Below are positions 20,074-29,949 of a stretch of DNA of 64,000 nucleotides, piece by piece. Every line of letters begins with the position of its first letter. The stretch's first letter is position 1. Under the pieces are notes generated by a model. It ran no database searches, was not told the DNA's origin, and was given only the letters and a program-made list of their open reading frames with translations. Source of the DNA: Gimesia sp. Its GTDB lineage: Bacteria > Planctomycetota > Planctomycetia > Planctomycetales > Planctomycetaceae. Location of the stretch: NCBI GenBank assembly GCA_002706765.1, contig PAJV01000058.1, forward strand, positions 1-64,000, read 5' to 3'. The position numbers were made by a program, and so were the translations under genes.

Positions 20074-21513
20074 ATGATGCTGAATCGACGTGTTTTGTTA
20101 GCAGCAATGGGAGCCGTATTTAGCCTGGTCGCGACAGGAGTCTCATTTGCCGCCAAGCCGGATACATCCGGCAAACCCAATATCATTCTGGTGATGGCGG
20201 ATGACCAGGGCTGGGGAGACACCGGATATAATGGTCACCCGTTTGTCAAGACACCGTCACTCGATGCCATGGCACAGGACGGGTTCGTCTTTGACCGCTT
20301 CTATGCCGGTGCGCCGGTCTGTTCGCCGACCCGTGCCAGCGTGATGACCGGACGGAATCCGAATCGGGCCAAAGTCACCAATCATGGCCGCTACATGCGT
20401 CCGCATGAGCAGACCATCGCGGAAACGCTGAAAGCGGCCGGATATGTCACCGGCATTTTCGGTAAAGTGCACCTGGGTTCGGGCCAACCCGACTCGCCCT
20501 GCAATCCGAGTGGCATGGGATTCGATGAATGGGTGATCGGCCTCAACTTTTTCGACAACGATCCCTACCTGAGCCGCATGGGAAAAATCGAACATCGTCA
20601 GGGAAAGGGCTCGGTCATCCTGATGGATGATACACTTGAGTTCCTCAAGAAACACAAGGACGGCGATCGCCCCATCTTTACGGTCGTCTGGTTCCCCTCT
20701 CCGCACGCCCCACACGCGGAAGTGCCGGAAGGGGCCAGCCTTTACCAGGGCAAACCGAATGCGGGGTACTACCGCGAGATTACGCTGCTAGATCAGCAGG
20801 TCGGACGTCTGCGACGCGCACTCAGGGAAATGGGCATGGCGGAGAATACCATCGTCTGGTACTGCAGTGATAACGGCGGGCTGGTCAAGGAGACGTCCGG
20901 CGGTCGTGAGAAAAAGGGCAGCATCTACGAAGGGGGCCTGCGCGTGCCGGGCATCATCGAATGGCCCGCACGCCAGCTCAAAGGTCGCACCTCGGTCCCT
21001 GTGGCGACCTTTGATATCTATCCAACCCTCCTGTCACTGGCCGGACTGGAGTTGTACGCGCCGCATCCGCTGGACGGCATGGATGTGAGCGGCATCATTT
21101 CGGGGGCGGTTGCCGAACGGAGTAAGCCGATGGGTTTCTGGCACAAATTACAGGGCGGCCAGGGAACCCGGAGCGACCAGATTCAGAAAGCGATCATGGA
21201 AAAGCAACAGGCCGGCGCCCCCTTACCACATGATCCCGTCCGCATGCGCAAAGACGTCGATGAATTCCCCCAGTTTCCTGAAGAGACCACAACCGGGCAT
21301 GCCGCCTGGACCGACTGGCCCTGGAAGCTGCATCGAATCAACGGCACCAGATTCGAACTCTACAATCTAAGCGATGACCCAATGGAAAAAACCGATCTTT
21401 CTCAAAATCCTCAACAGACCAGGCGGGTAAAACGGATGCAGCAGGAACTGGATGCCTGGATGCGATCTGTGATCCGCAGCCTCAATGGAAAAGATTATCA
21501 GGAATTGAAGTAA
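20074..21513 (+). CDS. Arylsulfatase (formylglycine-dependent)
   Basis: A 479-residue S1-type sulfatase. A hydrophobic signal region covers residues 1-27. Metal-binding residues start at NIILVMADDQGWGD (residues 36-49), and the formylglycine motif CSPTRAS puts the modified cysteine at residue 83. Further motifs are GKVHLG near 132, SPHAPH near 212 and YCSDNGG near 267. It would hydrolyse sulfate esters, probably of algal or animal polysaccharides given the lineage. It is likely cotranscribed with the ceramidase-like gene upstream. It needs a formylglycine-generating enzyme; the FGE-like domain at 47922-52034 is probably not that enzyme. Confidence 0.93.
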   Translation: MMLNRRVLLAAMGAVFSLVATGVSFAAKPDTSGKPNIILVMADDQGWGDTGYNGHPFVKTPSLDAMAQDGFVFDRFYAGAPVCSPTRASVMTGRNPNRAKVTNHGRYMRPHEQTIAETLKAAGYVTGIFGKVHLGSGQPDSPCNPSGMGFDEWVIGLNFFDNDPYLSRMGKIEHRQGKGSVILMDDTLEFLKKHKDGDRPIFTVVWFPSPHAPHAEVPEGASLYQGKPNAGYYREITLLDQQVGRLRRALREMGMAENTIVWYCSDNGGLVKETSGGREKKGSIYEGGLRVPGIIEWPARQLKGRTSVPVATFDIYPTLLSLAGLELYAPHPLDGMDVSGIISGAVAERSKPMGFWHKLQGGQGTRSDQIQKAIMEKQQAGAPLPHDPVRMRKDVDEFPQFPEETTTGHAAWTDWPWKLHRINGTRFELYNLSDDPMEKTDLSQNPQQTRRVKRMQQELDAWMRSVIRSLNGKDYQELK

Positions 21514-21548
21514 CCGTGGAGCCCTTGCCTAGGAAGGTGTTGAAGGGG

Positions 21549-21878
21549 TTAAGACTTTTCGAGAAATCCGAACGGCCTGGCTGAATTGGAATTGTTTTTC
21601 ATCATCGTTTTAAGGCTCCGGACGTTTTTATCTGTCCGCGCGATTAAATGTTCGAGCCAGAGCAATTCTCTCCACACCTCATCTCACTTGCAGAACGCCC
21701 CGTCACTGATGCGGATAATGACCGGCTCACCATCCACGAATTCGGTAGCAAATACGTGATTGACGCCATCGCGGACTAAGTACGTCTTCTCGGGAACGAG
21801 TCCCCAGTGATCAATACATTGTGCGAGCGCATCGTGATAAGGCGAAGAATCGTCTAGCGGTAAGTGATTCGGATTCAT
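21549..21878 (-). pseudogene. Decayed aminoglycoside-phosphotransferase-like gene, internal TGA
   Basis: The ATG at 21878 has a well-placed GGAGAG six bases upstream. The first 64 codons look like the N-lobe of an APH/phosphotransferase-family protein (YLVRDGVNHVFATEF, then EPVIIRISDGAF). A TGA interrupts the frame at 21684-21686. The same frame then continues with DEVWRELLWLEHLIARTDKNV, which is how such proteins normally go on, before becoming unrelated and ending with TAA at 21549. The nonsense codon is therefore internal to homologous sequence and the C-terminal two-thirds is missing. This supports a dead gene, not a genuine small protein. It borders the AT-rich gene at 22093. Confidence 0.65.
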
Positions 21879-22011
21879 GACTTGCTCTCCGGGTACTCTT
21901 GTTGAAACAGGAGACATTCAAGAAGTCCTGTGGATAAATCTAAGGCTGATGTCTTTATCATTTAATGGCGCCTAAGAATCACGACTAAGTATGTCTCAGT
22001 ATATGAGTTTG

Positions 22012-22039
22012 TTGTGAAACATCACTTGAATGATATACT
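22012..22039 (+). promoter_or_regulatory. Possible promoter of the nuclease-TPR gene
   Basis: TTGTGA at 22012-22017 and TATACT at 22034-22039 are separated by 16 bp and lie about 55 bp upstream of the start at 22093. The match is modest and the region is AT-rich, so chance occurrence is possible. Confidence 0.3.
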
Positions 22040-22092
22040 AATAGCTTGTAGTTAATTCTTCATTGATGTTAAGCAACGGATGAGCACAGACA

Positions 22093-25000
22093 ATGTTTGG
22101 CTTTACAGATTTACAAATACCTCCACCTCTAAAATGGCAGGATTTTGAATCTCTTTGCCGAGATCTTTGGGCTGAAATCTGGTGTCATCCTCAAACAAAA
22201 AAAAATGGTAGAAGTGGTCAGGCTCAACATGGAGTTGATATTTACGGGTTTTTGAAATCTGAGGTTACATGGCATGGTGTGCAATGTAAGGGAAAAAATA
22301 ATTTCCTAGAAAATAAACTTTCAAAAGAAGAATTAAATTCTGAAGTAAAAAAAGCACTGACATTCGAACCTGCTTTGAAAGAATTTATTCTTGCGACAAC
22401 TGGTCCTAGAGACGCCGTTCTTCAGCAGCTCGCTAGAACGATTACGACACGACATGTAATTAAGGGACTTTTCACTGTCGAGGTCGTATTTTGGGACGAC
22501 ATCATTGATCTACTGGAGCAAAATCCAGTTGTTCTAGGAAAATATTATCCAAATTTTACAGATTCCTTGATTAGAGAAAATAAGTTCCAAGGTCTTACAA
22601 AAGAGCTCATAAATACAATAGGTGGATTTCAAGCTAATCTACAAGATCTGGTTCAGAGTGGGTTTGCTAATCTGAGTGCAGAACTTTCTCGCAATCATAA
22701 AAGTATGCAAGTCGGAACGACTTCTGATGAATCAATAATGGTGGAAGTATTGAGCCTCATTAATGAAAAAATCACCGTATCAAAAACTGAGTCTCGTGTT
22801 GTAGAGGTGATTCCTCCTGATAAACAGCAAATTCTCGGGCTTATCGCTACTAGCATGGGTAAGGTAAATGTTTCTTCCTTGAAGAGGTTTATACCAGATG
22901 CAAAATGGGATCGTGATATTAAATTCCTTCTAAGAAAGAGGGTTCTAATAAGTAAAAAAGGGACCCTTTCTGTTCCCCGTCGAGTAAAGCGTAGCTTGTT
23001 GTCATCCGAAGAATTTAAGAAATCCATGCATGAGCAGTGGTTGAAAGCCCTTCATCCATTAAAAATTCACCCTGATGTGGCTGCTGAGATCTCTTGGCAC
23101 TTTCTTCAACTGGGTGAGTATTGGAAATCTGTTGAGATATTCATCGAACTAGCATCTTGGGAGAAGCATCCTGAGTGGGAAGCAATATTTTGTGACTGCA
23201 TCTTAGAATATAATAAAACAAAAGTGCTAAAACAATTTGATCCATCTCAACGCATAAAATATTTACACGCGTGTATTAAATACACACTTAAATGTAATAA
23301 AACTGAAGAAGCACTTGTTTGTTGTAAAGAACTTCGTCTTTTTAGTAAGCGTCAGAAATGTGCTTGGGGAGTAGTTAATTCTTACATACTGGAAGCCGAC
23401 GCTCAGGAGTGTCTCGGTAATAAAAATAAAGCGAATCAGATTATCAGGCGTGCCGTCAATGTTGCAAAATCTGAAAATGATTCGAAAAGCTTGGCCGATG
23501 CGAAATATCACTTAGCCCTTCATCTGATCGAGGATTCAACATCTGAAGCAATAGAATTACTTTCTGAATGTGCAGACCTACACAAGAAATCTGAGAGGTT
23601 GGAAGAATATGTAAATGTAAAGATTTGTTGTGGAGATATTTATTTAGATCTGGGCAATCTTAAAGCTGCAGAGAGCTGTTTGCTAAAAGCAATTGATGTC
23701 TCAAATGAGATCGGATATGCATTTGGTGAGTCCCTGGCAAAATTGAAAACAGGATTACTAAAGATTGAATATAAAGATTATGAGAGCGCTCTCCATTTGT
23801 TTCGTGAATCGCAAGAAATCGCTTGTCCCGAAAGATACTTAGACATTGTGGCTGATGCATTCAGTAATGAAGGTGTTGTTCTCAATAGAATAGGGAGACA
23901 TAAAGAAGCTCAGAAGGCTTTTGAAAATGCTTTTAAGATTCGGGAAGACTATGGGCATTGGAATAAAGCACTTTCTTCTCTAAACAATATAGGCGCAATG
24001 TTACTTTTACAGAAAAAGGTAATAGAAGGTAGAAAACGTTTACGAGAGGCTTATCAACTTGCCATTAAGTACGGAATTGAATTCTGGTCATATAAATGTC
24101 AATTAAACATTGCCGTGTCATATCTTCAAATTGAAAATGCTCCCAAACGTGCGACAAGCTATTTGAGGAAGGTTGCTGAAGAAGCCGAAAGGCGAGCTGC
24201 AAAAAATTTAGCTGGCCTTTTTTGGCGAGATAGGATGTTTTTACTTATCGAAAATGGATTCTCCGAGTTAGAAATAAATGAGTCCTATCAACGAGCATTA
24301 AGTTGCTTTAAACAAGATTGGGATTCGATAAAAATTCTTCACGAGGGGGCATTTACGAAATATCAGGAATACGGAAATGGTGAATCCGGTATACTCATGC
24401 TGCGAAACTATACAGTGCTTGCGGAAAAAGAGAATGACTTGGAAACACGTGGGCGAATATTGGCACAATTAGGAACGTGCCTAATGGAGAAAGAGACGCT
24501 GGATGAAGTGGAAGACTTATTACTCAAGTCGATAAGAGATGGAAGAGAATCTCGATCTCCCAATCTTCAGATTTTTCTCAACAATACTGCAGAGTACTAT
24601 AATCGTGTTTCGGACCATATTAATGCGGCAAAGTATTTTACCGAATCAGCTGCAGAAGCAATCAAGTCTAAAGATTATGAGTCTGCATTCGATGCAATCT
24701 ACAGTCAAGCTTGTGCTCTCTGTCAAGCTGAGAAGTATGATGAATCAGAGGCTGTTGTTAAAGAATTTAACAAGTTTGCGAAGAAAAATAATATGTATGA
24801 GTATTATGTAAGAGGCTTGGAAACATTAGGTGAATTGGCTTGGTGGCGAAGCCGGCCAAAGTCCGCAGAGAGGTTGTACAGACACGCACTGGAAGAGTCT
24901 AAAAAGTATAAGACAGTTGAACTAGAAGCAACAATTAGATCGAATTATACAAATATACTAGTTCATAACGGAAAGTCAGAGGAAGCACTTGAGAACTTAA

Positions 25001-25770
25001 ACGATTATTTATTCTTGTTTGATACTCCCTTACTTGAATGTGAGTACAATACACGAATTGCAGAAATCTATGAGTCTTTAGGACAGAAGAGAAAATCGCG
25101 TCAGTATCGCACACTTGCCATGAAAAATGCAATTGCGTCAGGAGACTCAGAGTACATAGCTGACTCTTCATGGGTGATGGCAGAAATCTATGAGGATCGT
25201 GGGCAATATGACCAAGCTGCTAATGCATTTAATTTAGCGTGTATGCATGAGACAGATGACGATAGACGAATCTCGATCATGATGAAACAATTAATGATTC
25301 AGATACGATTGAATGAAAGGCAAGGGCTCGAAAAACTACTCGAAGATATTCATTCTCTTGCTGGTGCCGATCGTAACCTGTCTAAGCTGGTAGATGCGCA
25401 TGTTTTAGTTGGTGAGTTCTATGCGGTTCAAAAAGGGATACTTCTCACAGCATTCAAGCATTTCATTGTGGCAGACTACTATGCATATGCAATTGATTCA
25501 GAAACTATAGGAGAAGTGGAAGGGCACATGCTACATAGATTCAGTTTGATAAGCCTAAAGGAACGAAAAAAGAAGATTGTGCAATTAAAAAGAAACTGCC
25601 TCGAATGGCTTAAGCAAGATTCGTCTTTGCGGAAGGATCAAAAAATGATTTATCTTCTCATGATGCCATTTAGGCTTGCTCTACGCCTTTGCGAAATAGA
25701 TAACGATTGGAATATTATTCCTGATATTGAGTTTGATCGAATCTTCGATGAAGAAATCTCACACTTATGA
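22093..25770 (+). CDS. Mrr-like PD-(D/E)XK nuclease fused to a long TPR array (candidate defence protein)
   Basis: A 1225-residue protein, clearly more AT-rich than every neighbour and rich in AAA, TTT and ATA codons, which suggests horizontal acquisition. Residues 10-155 look like a restriction-endonuclease fold: helix WQDFESLCRDLW with Glu19, GVDIYG with Asp49, then VQCKGK with Gln64 and Lys66 (the D-x(n)-QxK form used by Mrr-like enzymes), then VVFWDDIIDLLEQNPVV near 131-147. Residues about 243-305 resemble a winged helix (ILGLIATSMGKVNVSSLKRF), as found after STAND/NACHT modules, but I see no Walker A or B motif. From about 330 to the end are helical pairs of the TPR type, for example LGDIYLDLGNLKAAESCLLKAI-like units. 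I infer a single-gene nuclease effector with a TPR sensor, probably anti-phage. The start has no strong ribosome binding site. Confidence 0.85.
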   Translation: MFGFTDLQIPPPLKWQDFESLCRDLWAEIWCHPQTKKNGRSGQAQHGVDIYGFLKSEVTWHGVQCKGKNNFLENKLSKEELNSEVKKALTFEPALKEFILATTGPRDAVLQQLARTITTRHVIKGLFTVEVVFWDDIIDLLEQNPVVLGKYYPNFTDSLIRENKFQGLTKELINTIGGFQANLQDLVQSGFANLSAELSRNHKSMQVGTTSDESIMVEVLSLINEKITVSKTESRVVEVIPPDKQQILGLIATSMGKVNVSSLKRFIPDAKWDRDIKFLLRKRVLISKKGTLSVPRRVKRSLLSSEEFKKSMHEQWLKALHPLKIHPDVAAEISWHFLQLGEYWKSVEIFIELASWEKHPEWEAIFCDCILEYNKTKVLKQFDPSQRIKYLHACIKYTLKCNKTEEALVCCKELRLFSKRQKCAWGVVNSYILEADAQECLGNKNKANQIIRRAVNVAKSENDSKSLADAKYHLALHLIEDSTSEAIELLSECADLHKKSERLEEYVNVKICCGDIYLDLGNLKAAESCLLKAIDVSNEIGYAFGESLAKLKTGLLKIEYKDYESALHLFRESQEIACPERYLDIVADAFSNEGVVLNRIGRHKEAQKAFENAFKIREDYGHWNKALSSLNNIGAMLLLQKKVIEGRKRLREAYQLAIKYGIEFWSYKCQLNIAVSYLQIENAPKRATSYLRKVAEEAERRAAKNLAGLFWRDRMFLLIENGFSELEINESYQRALSCFKQDWDSIKILHEGAFTKYQEYGNGESGILMLRNYTVLAEKENDLETRGRILAQLGTCLMEKETLDEVEDLLLKSIRDGRESRSPNLQIFLNNTAEYYNRVSDHINAAKYFTESAAEAIKSKDYESAFDAIYSQACALCQAEKYDESEAVVKEFNKFAKKNNMYEYYVRGLETLGELAWWRSRPKSAERLYRHALEESKKYKTVELEATIRSNYTNILVHNGKSEEALENLNDYLFLFDTPLLECEYNTRIAEIYESLGQKRKSRQYRTLAMKNAIASGDSEYIADSSWVMAEIYEDRGQYDQAANAFNLACMHETDDDRRISIMMKQLMIQIRLNERQGLEKLLEDIHSLAGADRNLSKLVDAHVLVGEFYAVQKGILLTAFKHFIVADYYAYAIDSETIGEVEGHMLHRFSLISLKERKKKIVQLKRNCLEWLKQDSSLRKDQKMIYLLMMPFRLALRLCEIDNDWNIIPDIEFDRIFDEEISHL

Positions 25771-25889
25771 TGATGTATTCTTCTTGTTCATTTAGAAGTA
25801 AGAACTCGTCATTGAAATTTCTGATAAAGTTTTTTTATTTTGCATTGTTGTTGATTACATTTCGATCACTCCCCGCACGAAAATGATCC

Positions 25890-26063
25890 TCATCCACCGC
25901 GCAGCTCAATCTCTGAACTGCCCCCTGGTATGGGGATCTTCGGTTTCCGCGGATCCACCCCTGTCAGGTGCAGGATGATAGACTGCAGGTCGCGCCTGCT
26001 GACTTTCTTTTCAGATGTAAAAGGTATCAGCAACTGCGCTCCCTCCAAACACGCCCCGTCTCC
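25890..26063 (-). pseudogene. Remnant of a DUF1501- or sulfatase-type C-terminus
   Basis: On the minus strand an open frame of 57 residues ends at TGA 25890-25892 and has no start codon of its own. It includes RRDLQSIILHLTGVDPRKP, which resembles the HDLHASILHLSGLD close of the DUF1501 protein at 264-1697. Upstream it runs into a stop at 26064. I read it as a fragment left by deletion. The alternative is a chance open frame. Confidence 0.4.
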
Positions 26064-26074
26064 CTACCCCCTCA

Positions 26075-26103
26075 TTTACACCAACATATGCATAAACTAT
26101 AAT
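26075..26103 (+). promoter_or_regulatory. Sigma-70-type promoter of the DUF1592/DUF1552 genes
   Basis: TTTACA at 26075-26080 and TATAAT at 26098-26103 are separated by exactly 17 bp, five of six and six of six matches to consensus. Transcription would start near 26110. A GAGGAG at 26136-26141, seven bases before the ATG at 26149, supplies a strong ribosome binding site. Confidence 0.7.
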
Positions 26104-26148
26104 GCGTTTATATATAGATTGCTGCTAGTGGAGTTGAGGAGTTTTTGA

Positions 26149-28074
26149 ATGACAATCACACAGCCACATTTTGTCCGCAGCGCGATTACCGTAATGGTAC
26201 TCGGCATCCTGTGGTTCAACCCGAACATTGGTATCGCTCAGTCCAAGGAGGACAAAACCTTGGCGGCACAGAAAGCGGATGCCAAAGAGTTCTTCAGTAA
26301 ACGCGTCACTCCCTTCATTAAAAAATATTGCATCGACTGTCACCAGAATCGACGTCCGACGGAAGCCGGTCTCAGCTTTGACCCGGCAGTGCGAAGTCCA
26401 GGCCATGCTGCCTTCAGTGAGAAGTGGAAGAAGTCGGCGGCCCGGGTCAAAGCGCACGACATGCCGCCGGAAGGAATGGACCAGCCGTCCGACAAAGAAC
26501 GCCAGATGTTTGCGGAATGGCAGCAGAAGGTGAAGTATCTCAGCCCGAAAGATCCAGGGCCGTTTGTCATTCGGCGGCTCACTAAAACGGAATATGGCAA
26601 CACGCTGCACGATCTGTTGGGCGTCGATCCCAACATCGTCGCCAGTCTGCCCGACGAAGTCAGCGGCGAAGGATATCTCAATTCGCTCTCCCCGCTGCAA
26701 CTCGAACAGTATCTGACGATCTCTGAAAACGTGTTGAATCAGGTCCTGGCACCGGAAGGGGAACCGCCGACAGAAATACAAAAGCAACTCTTTGGGGAAC
26801 CGCCGACGTCCGAGAGTGACACGCAAGAAAAGGCCCGCAAGGTGGCCCGCTCACTGGCGCGAAACGCCTATCGACGGCCTCCCTCTGATGCGGAAACCGA
26901 TGTTCTGCTCAAGGTATTTGAACTGGGAAGACAGAACGACCTCAGCTACCAGGCATCCTGTCGGCTGATGCTCAAGGCGATCCTGGTTTCCCCCCAGTTT
27001 CTGTTTATTACTCCGGCCAAGGAAATCAAGGCCGAAAAAGGGATTGTGCCCCTGGATGATTATCAGCTCGCTTCGCGCCTGTCTTATTTGTTGTGGGCTA
27101 CCATGCCCGACGATGAGCTGATGACGCTGGCGGACCAGGGAAAACTCCACGAGACACCGGTCCTGAAAGCTCAGGTCACGCGGATGCTGATGGATGTGCG
27201 CTCGCGGGCCCTGTTTGATGGCTTTGGTGCGCAGTGGCTCAAGCTGGGAAATCTGCAAGAGCGAACCTTTGATCTTGAGAAATTCCCGCAAATGAACGCC
27301 GCCCTGCGCACGGCGATGTACGATGAAGCCCGCCTCTTTTTCGAAAGCATCGTGCGTGAGAACCGCAGCGTTTCGAATTTTATCGACAGCGATTACACCT
27401 TTCTCAATGAAAACCTGGCTACGATCTATGGCCTGGAAAAAACGGTCACTGGCCCCGAGATGCGCAAGGTCAAACTGACCGACGACAATCGCGGTGGGAT
27501 TCTGGGAATGCCGGGCGTGCTGGCCGCGACCTCGTTCCCCAACCGCACCAGTCCCGTCAATCGAGGTGTGTGGGTGCTGGAACAGGTGCTCGGGGATCAT
27601 GTCCCCCCTGCCCCGCCCGATGTGCCGTCGCTGGAGAAACAGGATCAAAAACAGATCGCCAACCTGACGCTCCGCGAACGTACCGAACTGCATCGCTCCG
27701 AAGCAGTCTGTGCCAATTGCCATCGCTTACTCGACCCGATCGGGTTTGGCCTGGAGAACTTCGATGCCATCGGACGCTGGCGCGACCAGGACGAGAACGG
27801 TCAGGCCATCGATGCTTCAGGTGAGCTTCCGGGAGGCAGGAATTTTTCCAACCCCAAACAATTGAAAACCATTATCGCCGACCACAACGCAAAGTTTTCT
27901 CGCAATCTGGTCGAGCGTCTGTTAGCCTATGCATTATGCCGACGCCTGGAAGGGTATGACGAAATTGTGATTGATGAGCTCATGCAGAAGATCGCGAAGG
28001 ACGACTATCGCATGCAGACGCTGATCACTGAGGTCGTCACAAGTTATCCTTTTACGCATCGTCGCATTGAATGA
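26149..28074 (+). CDS. DUF1592 family planctomycete cytochrome protein (DUF1587-1595-1592-1588-1585)
   Basis: A 641-residue exported protein with a signal peptide ending near residue 26. The domain order is the standard one for this family. A planctomycete cytochrome segment with CIDCHQ is near residue 62. DUF1587 ([21 protein letters not shown]) is near 140, DUF1595 near 230, DUF1592 ([20 protein letters not shown]) near 305, DUF1588 ([21 protein letters not shown]) near 450, with a second heme motif [10 protein letters not shown] near 523, and DUF1585 at the C-terminus. The DUF1552 gene follows 95 bp downstream; the two families are obligate neighbours in planctomycetes. Two c-type heme sites suggest electron transfer at the cell surface, but function is unproven. 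Confidence 0.93.
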   Translation: MTITQPHFVRSAITVMVLGILWFNPNIGIAQSKEDKTLAAQKADAKEFFSKRVTPFIKKYCIDCHQNRRPTEAGLSFDPAVRSPGHAAFSEKWKKSAARVKAHDMPPEGMDQPSDKERQMFAEWQQKVKYLSPKDPGPFVIRRLTKTEYGNTLHDLLGVDPNIVASLPDEVSGEGYLNSLSPLQLEQYLTISENVLNQVLAPEGEPPTEIQKQLFGEPPTSESDTQEKARKVARSLARNAYRRPPSDAETDVLLKVFELGRQNDLSYQASCRLMLKAILVSPQFLFITPAKEIKAEKGIVPLDDYQLASRLSYLLWATMPDDELMTLADQGKLHETPVLKAQVTRMLMDVRSRALFDGFGAQWLKLGNLQERTFDLEKFPQMNAALRTAMYDEARLFFESIVRENRSVSNFIDSDYTFLNENLATIYGLEKTVTGPEMRKVKLTDDNRGGILGMPGVLAATSFPNRTSPVNRGVWVLEQVLGDHVPPAPPDVPSLEKQDQKQIANLTLRERTELHRSEAVCANCHRLLDPIGFGLENFDAIGRWRDQDENGQAIDASGELPGGRNFSNPKQLKTIIADHNAKFSRNLVERLLAYALCRRLEGYDEIVIDELMQKIAKDDYRMQTLITEVVTSYPFTHRRIE

Positions 28075-28169
28075 GAAGCGGACTAAATCCCAGATGATTT
28101 GTATGACGAAATAGCAGGCCATCGTACAGCAAACCCGTTTTCCTCTGCAACCCACCCGAAAGCCTTCCC

Positions 28170-29558
28170 ATGAGCAATTATAAAGCAATCAATCGTCGCA
28201 CCTGCCTGAAAGGCTTGGGAGCCGCCCTGGCCTTGCCTCTGCTGGATGTCATGGGCTGGGCCGAAGCCAGCGAGAAACATGAATTCAAGCCGCCGGTCCG
28301 AATGGGGTTCATGTATATGCCGCATGGCGTGATCATGGATCAGTTCTGGCCCAAAGATGCGAAAAGTTTTCTGACTTCGCCGCCCCCTGCCCTCGAATCA
28401 CTGCGGCCGGTGCTCGATCAGTGTCTGCTGATGAAGGGCATCGCCGGCGTATCCAACGGTCCCTTTCGAGGCGCACCACACGCACTCGAACTCTCGACGT
28501 GGCTCACCGCGGCATTACCCGATCCGGATAAGCGGGACGAAATCAGCATCTCCATCTCCGCCGACCAGATTGCCGCGAATTCGCTGGGCGCGTTTACTGC
28601 CCTGCCTTCCCTGGAACTGGCCACGATGCCGCAAACGTGGAAGGAAAACCAGGCTGGACTGAACGAGGCTTACTATTCGCACTGCAGCTTCCGCTCGCCG
28701 ACGCAGGCGGTTCCTGCCGAGACCAATCCCCGCAACGTGCTGAATCGTCTGTTCCACAAGAAGGAACAGGGCGGCGGACTGGCAGCAAGCAGGATGAGCA
28801 GTTTAGACCGCAGCATGCTGGACCTGGTGATCGGCGGCGCCCGCGATCTGCGTCGCACCTTGTCACAGACTGATCAGCGCAAGCTCGATCAATATCTGGA
28901 CAGTGTCCGCTCGGTAGAACGACGGATCGCGGCCATTGAAATGCGACAGAAAGAAGCGGCTCTGGAGAAGGCGGGAGTCCGCCCGAGTCGCAGTCACAAG
29001 ACCGACTCTCCCCCCATCGAGATCAAGATCCCCGAGGGAGACAAACGCAGCGAGTACATGCAGGTGATGTGCGACCTCAACGTGCTGGCGTTCCAGACCG
29101 ACACGACCCGCGTCTGCACCTACATCGGCTCAACCCCGAACGGCGTCTCTTATCCGGAACTCGGTTTCAATGACCAGCACCACTCCCAGACGCACCACAA
29201 CGGCCAGGAGAAGAAGGTCAAAAAAGTCGCCGCGATCACGAAATTCAATATCGACCAGTTTGCCTACATGGTCAACAAGATGCACAGCCTGAAAGAAGGC
29301 GACGGCACACTGCTCGACAACTGCATCATGATGTGGGGCTCGGGCCTGGAAGACGGCGACAGGCACAGCCGGGCCAACCTGCCCTTCATCCTCGCGGGCA
29401 GCGGCGGCGGTGCGATCAACACGGGACGCTTCCTGCCGGATGTGAAAGGTAATCAAGGCGACCTGTTAACAACCCTGCTGACCTGCGCGGGCATTCCACT
29501 GGACCGCCCCGTGGGCATCGCAACGAAACAGATTGCAGAGATCCCCGCCAAATCCTGA
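28170..29558 (+). CDS. DUF1552 domain-containing protein
   Basis: A 462-residue protein of the DUF1552 family, distantly related to DUF1501 and the sulfatase fold. The N-terminus has a Tat-like signal ([19 protein letters not shown]). Family features are [17 protein letters not shown] near residue 46, the MKGIAG segment, [10 protein letters not shown] near 250 and [24 protein letters not shown] near 388. It is cotranscribed with the upstream DUF1592 gene by spacing and orientation and presumably acts with it outside the cytoplasm. Confidence 0.93.
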   Translation: MSNYKAINRRTCLKGLGAALALPLLDVMGWAEASEKHEFKPPVRMGFMYMPHGVIMDQFWPKDAKSFLTSPPPALESLRPVLDQCLLMKGIAGVSNGPFRGAPHALELSTWLTAALPDPDKRDEISISISADQIAANSLGAFTALPSLELATMPQTWKENQAGLNEAYYSHCSFRSPTQAVPAETNPRNVLNRLFHKKEQGGGLAASRMSSLDRSMLDLVIGGARDLRRTLSQTDQRKLDQYLDSVRSVERRIAAIEMRQKEAALEKAGVRPSRSHKTDSPPIEIKIPEGDKRSEYMQVMCDLNVLAFQTDTTRVCTYIGSTPNGVSYPELGFNDQHHSQTHHNGQEKKVKKVAAITKFNIDQFAYMVNKMHSLKEGDGTLLDNCIMMWGSGLEDGDRHSRANLPFILAGSGGGAINTGRFLPDVKGNQGDLLTTLLTCAGIPLDRPVGIATKQIAEIPAKS

Positions 29559-29949
29559 AATCGTTAACGGCTGCAATGCAGGAAGCGGTCTATTCGATAT
29601 GTAATGCCTGGTGGACATCAGGGCTTCATTCTCAACTGCCCCAGAATCCTGATTTTTATATTACGTTCCGATTAAGGTTATCTCTCCCCTCGTCTCTTGA
29701 TCGAGTTTTCCCGATGTCCTCAGACTGTGATTGGGTGAGGCGGAGGCTCGGGCTGGAAGACGTCAAAGCTGTGAATCATCCACACGAATTAGACTCGGGA
29801 AGGCGTTGTCATTATAATCGGGAAGGTTGCGAGTCTGGATCGGTTCCACGCTCAACCCACATGGGAAGTCCCGATTAAGCGATGTCAATGAACGCAATAT
29901 CCGGTTCCGCTCTCGCACATTCTCAACCAAGACGAAAAGAATAACAGCC
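29559..29949 (+). other. Intergenic gap upstream of the second ceramidase-like gene
   Basis: About 390 bp without a supportable gene. A perfect TATAAT at 29813-29818 could be a -10 element for the gene at 29950, but no good -35 accompanies it. A longer in-frame extension of that gene (from 29827) is open but lacks signal-peptide character. Confidence 0.35.

Noticed and set aside
26125-27723. Minus-strand frames of 233 and 290 codons opposite the DUF1592 gene
   Set aside because: Antisense shadows. The opposite strand has a consensus promoter, ribosome binding site and full domain architecture.
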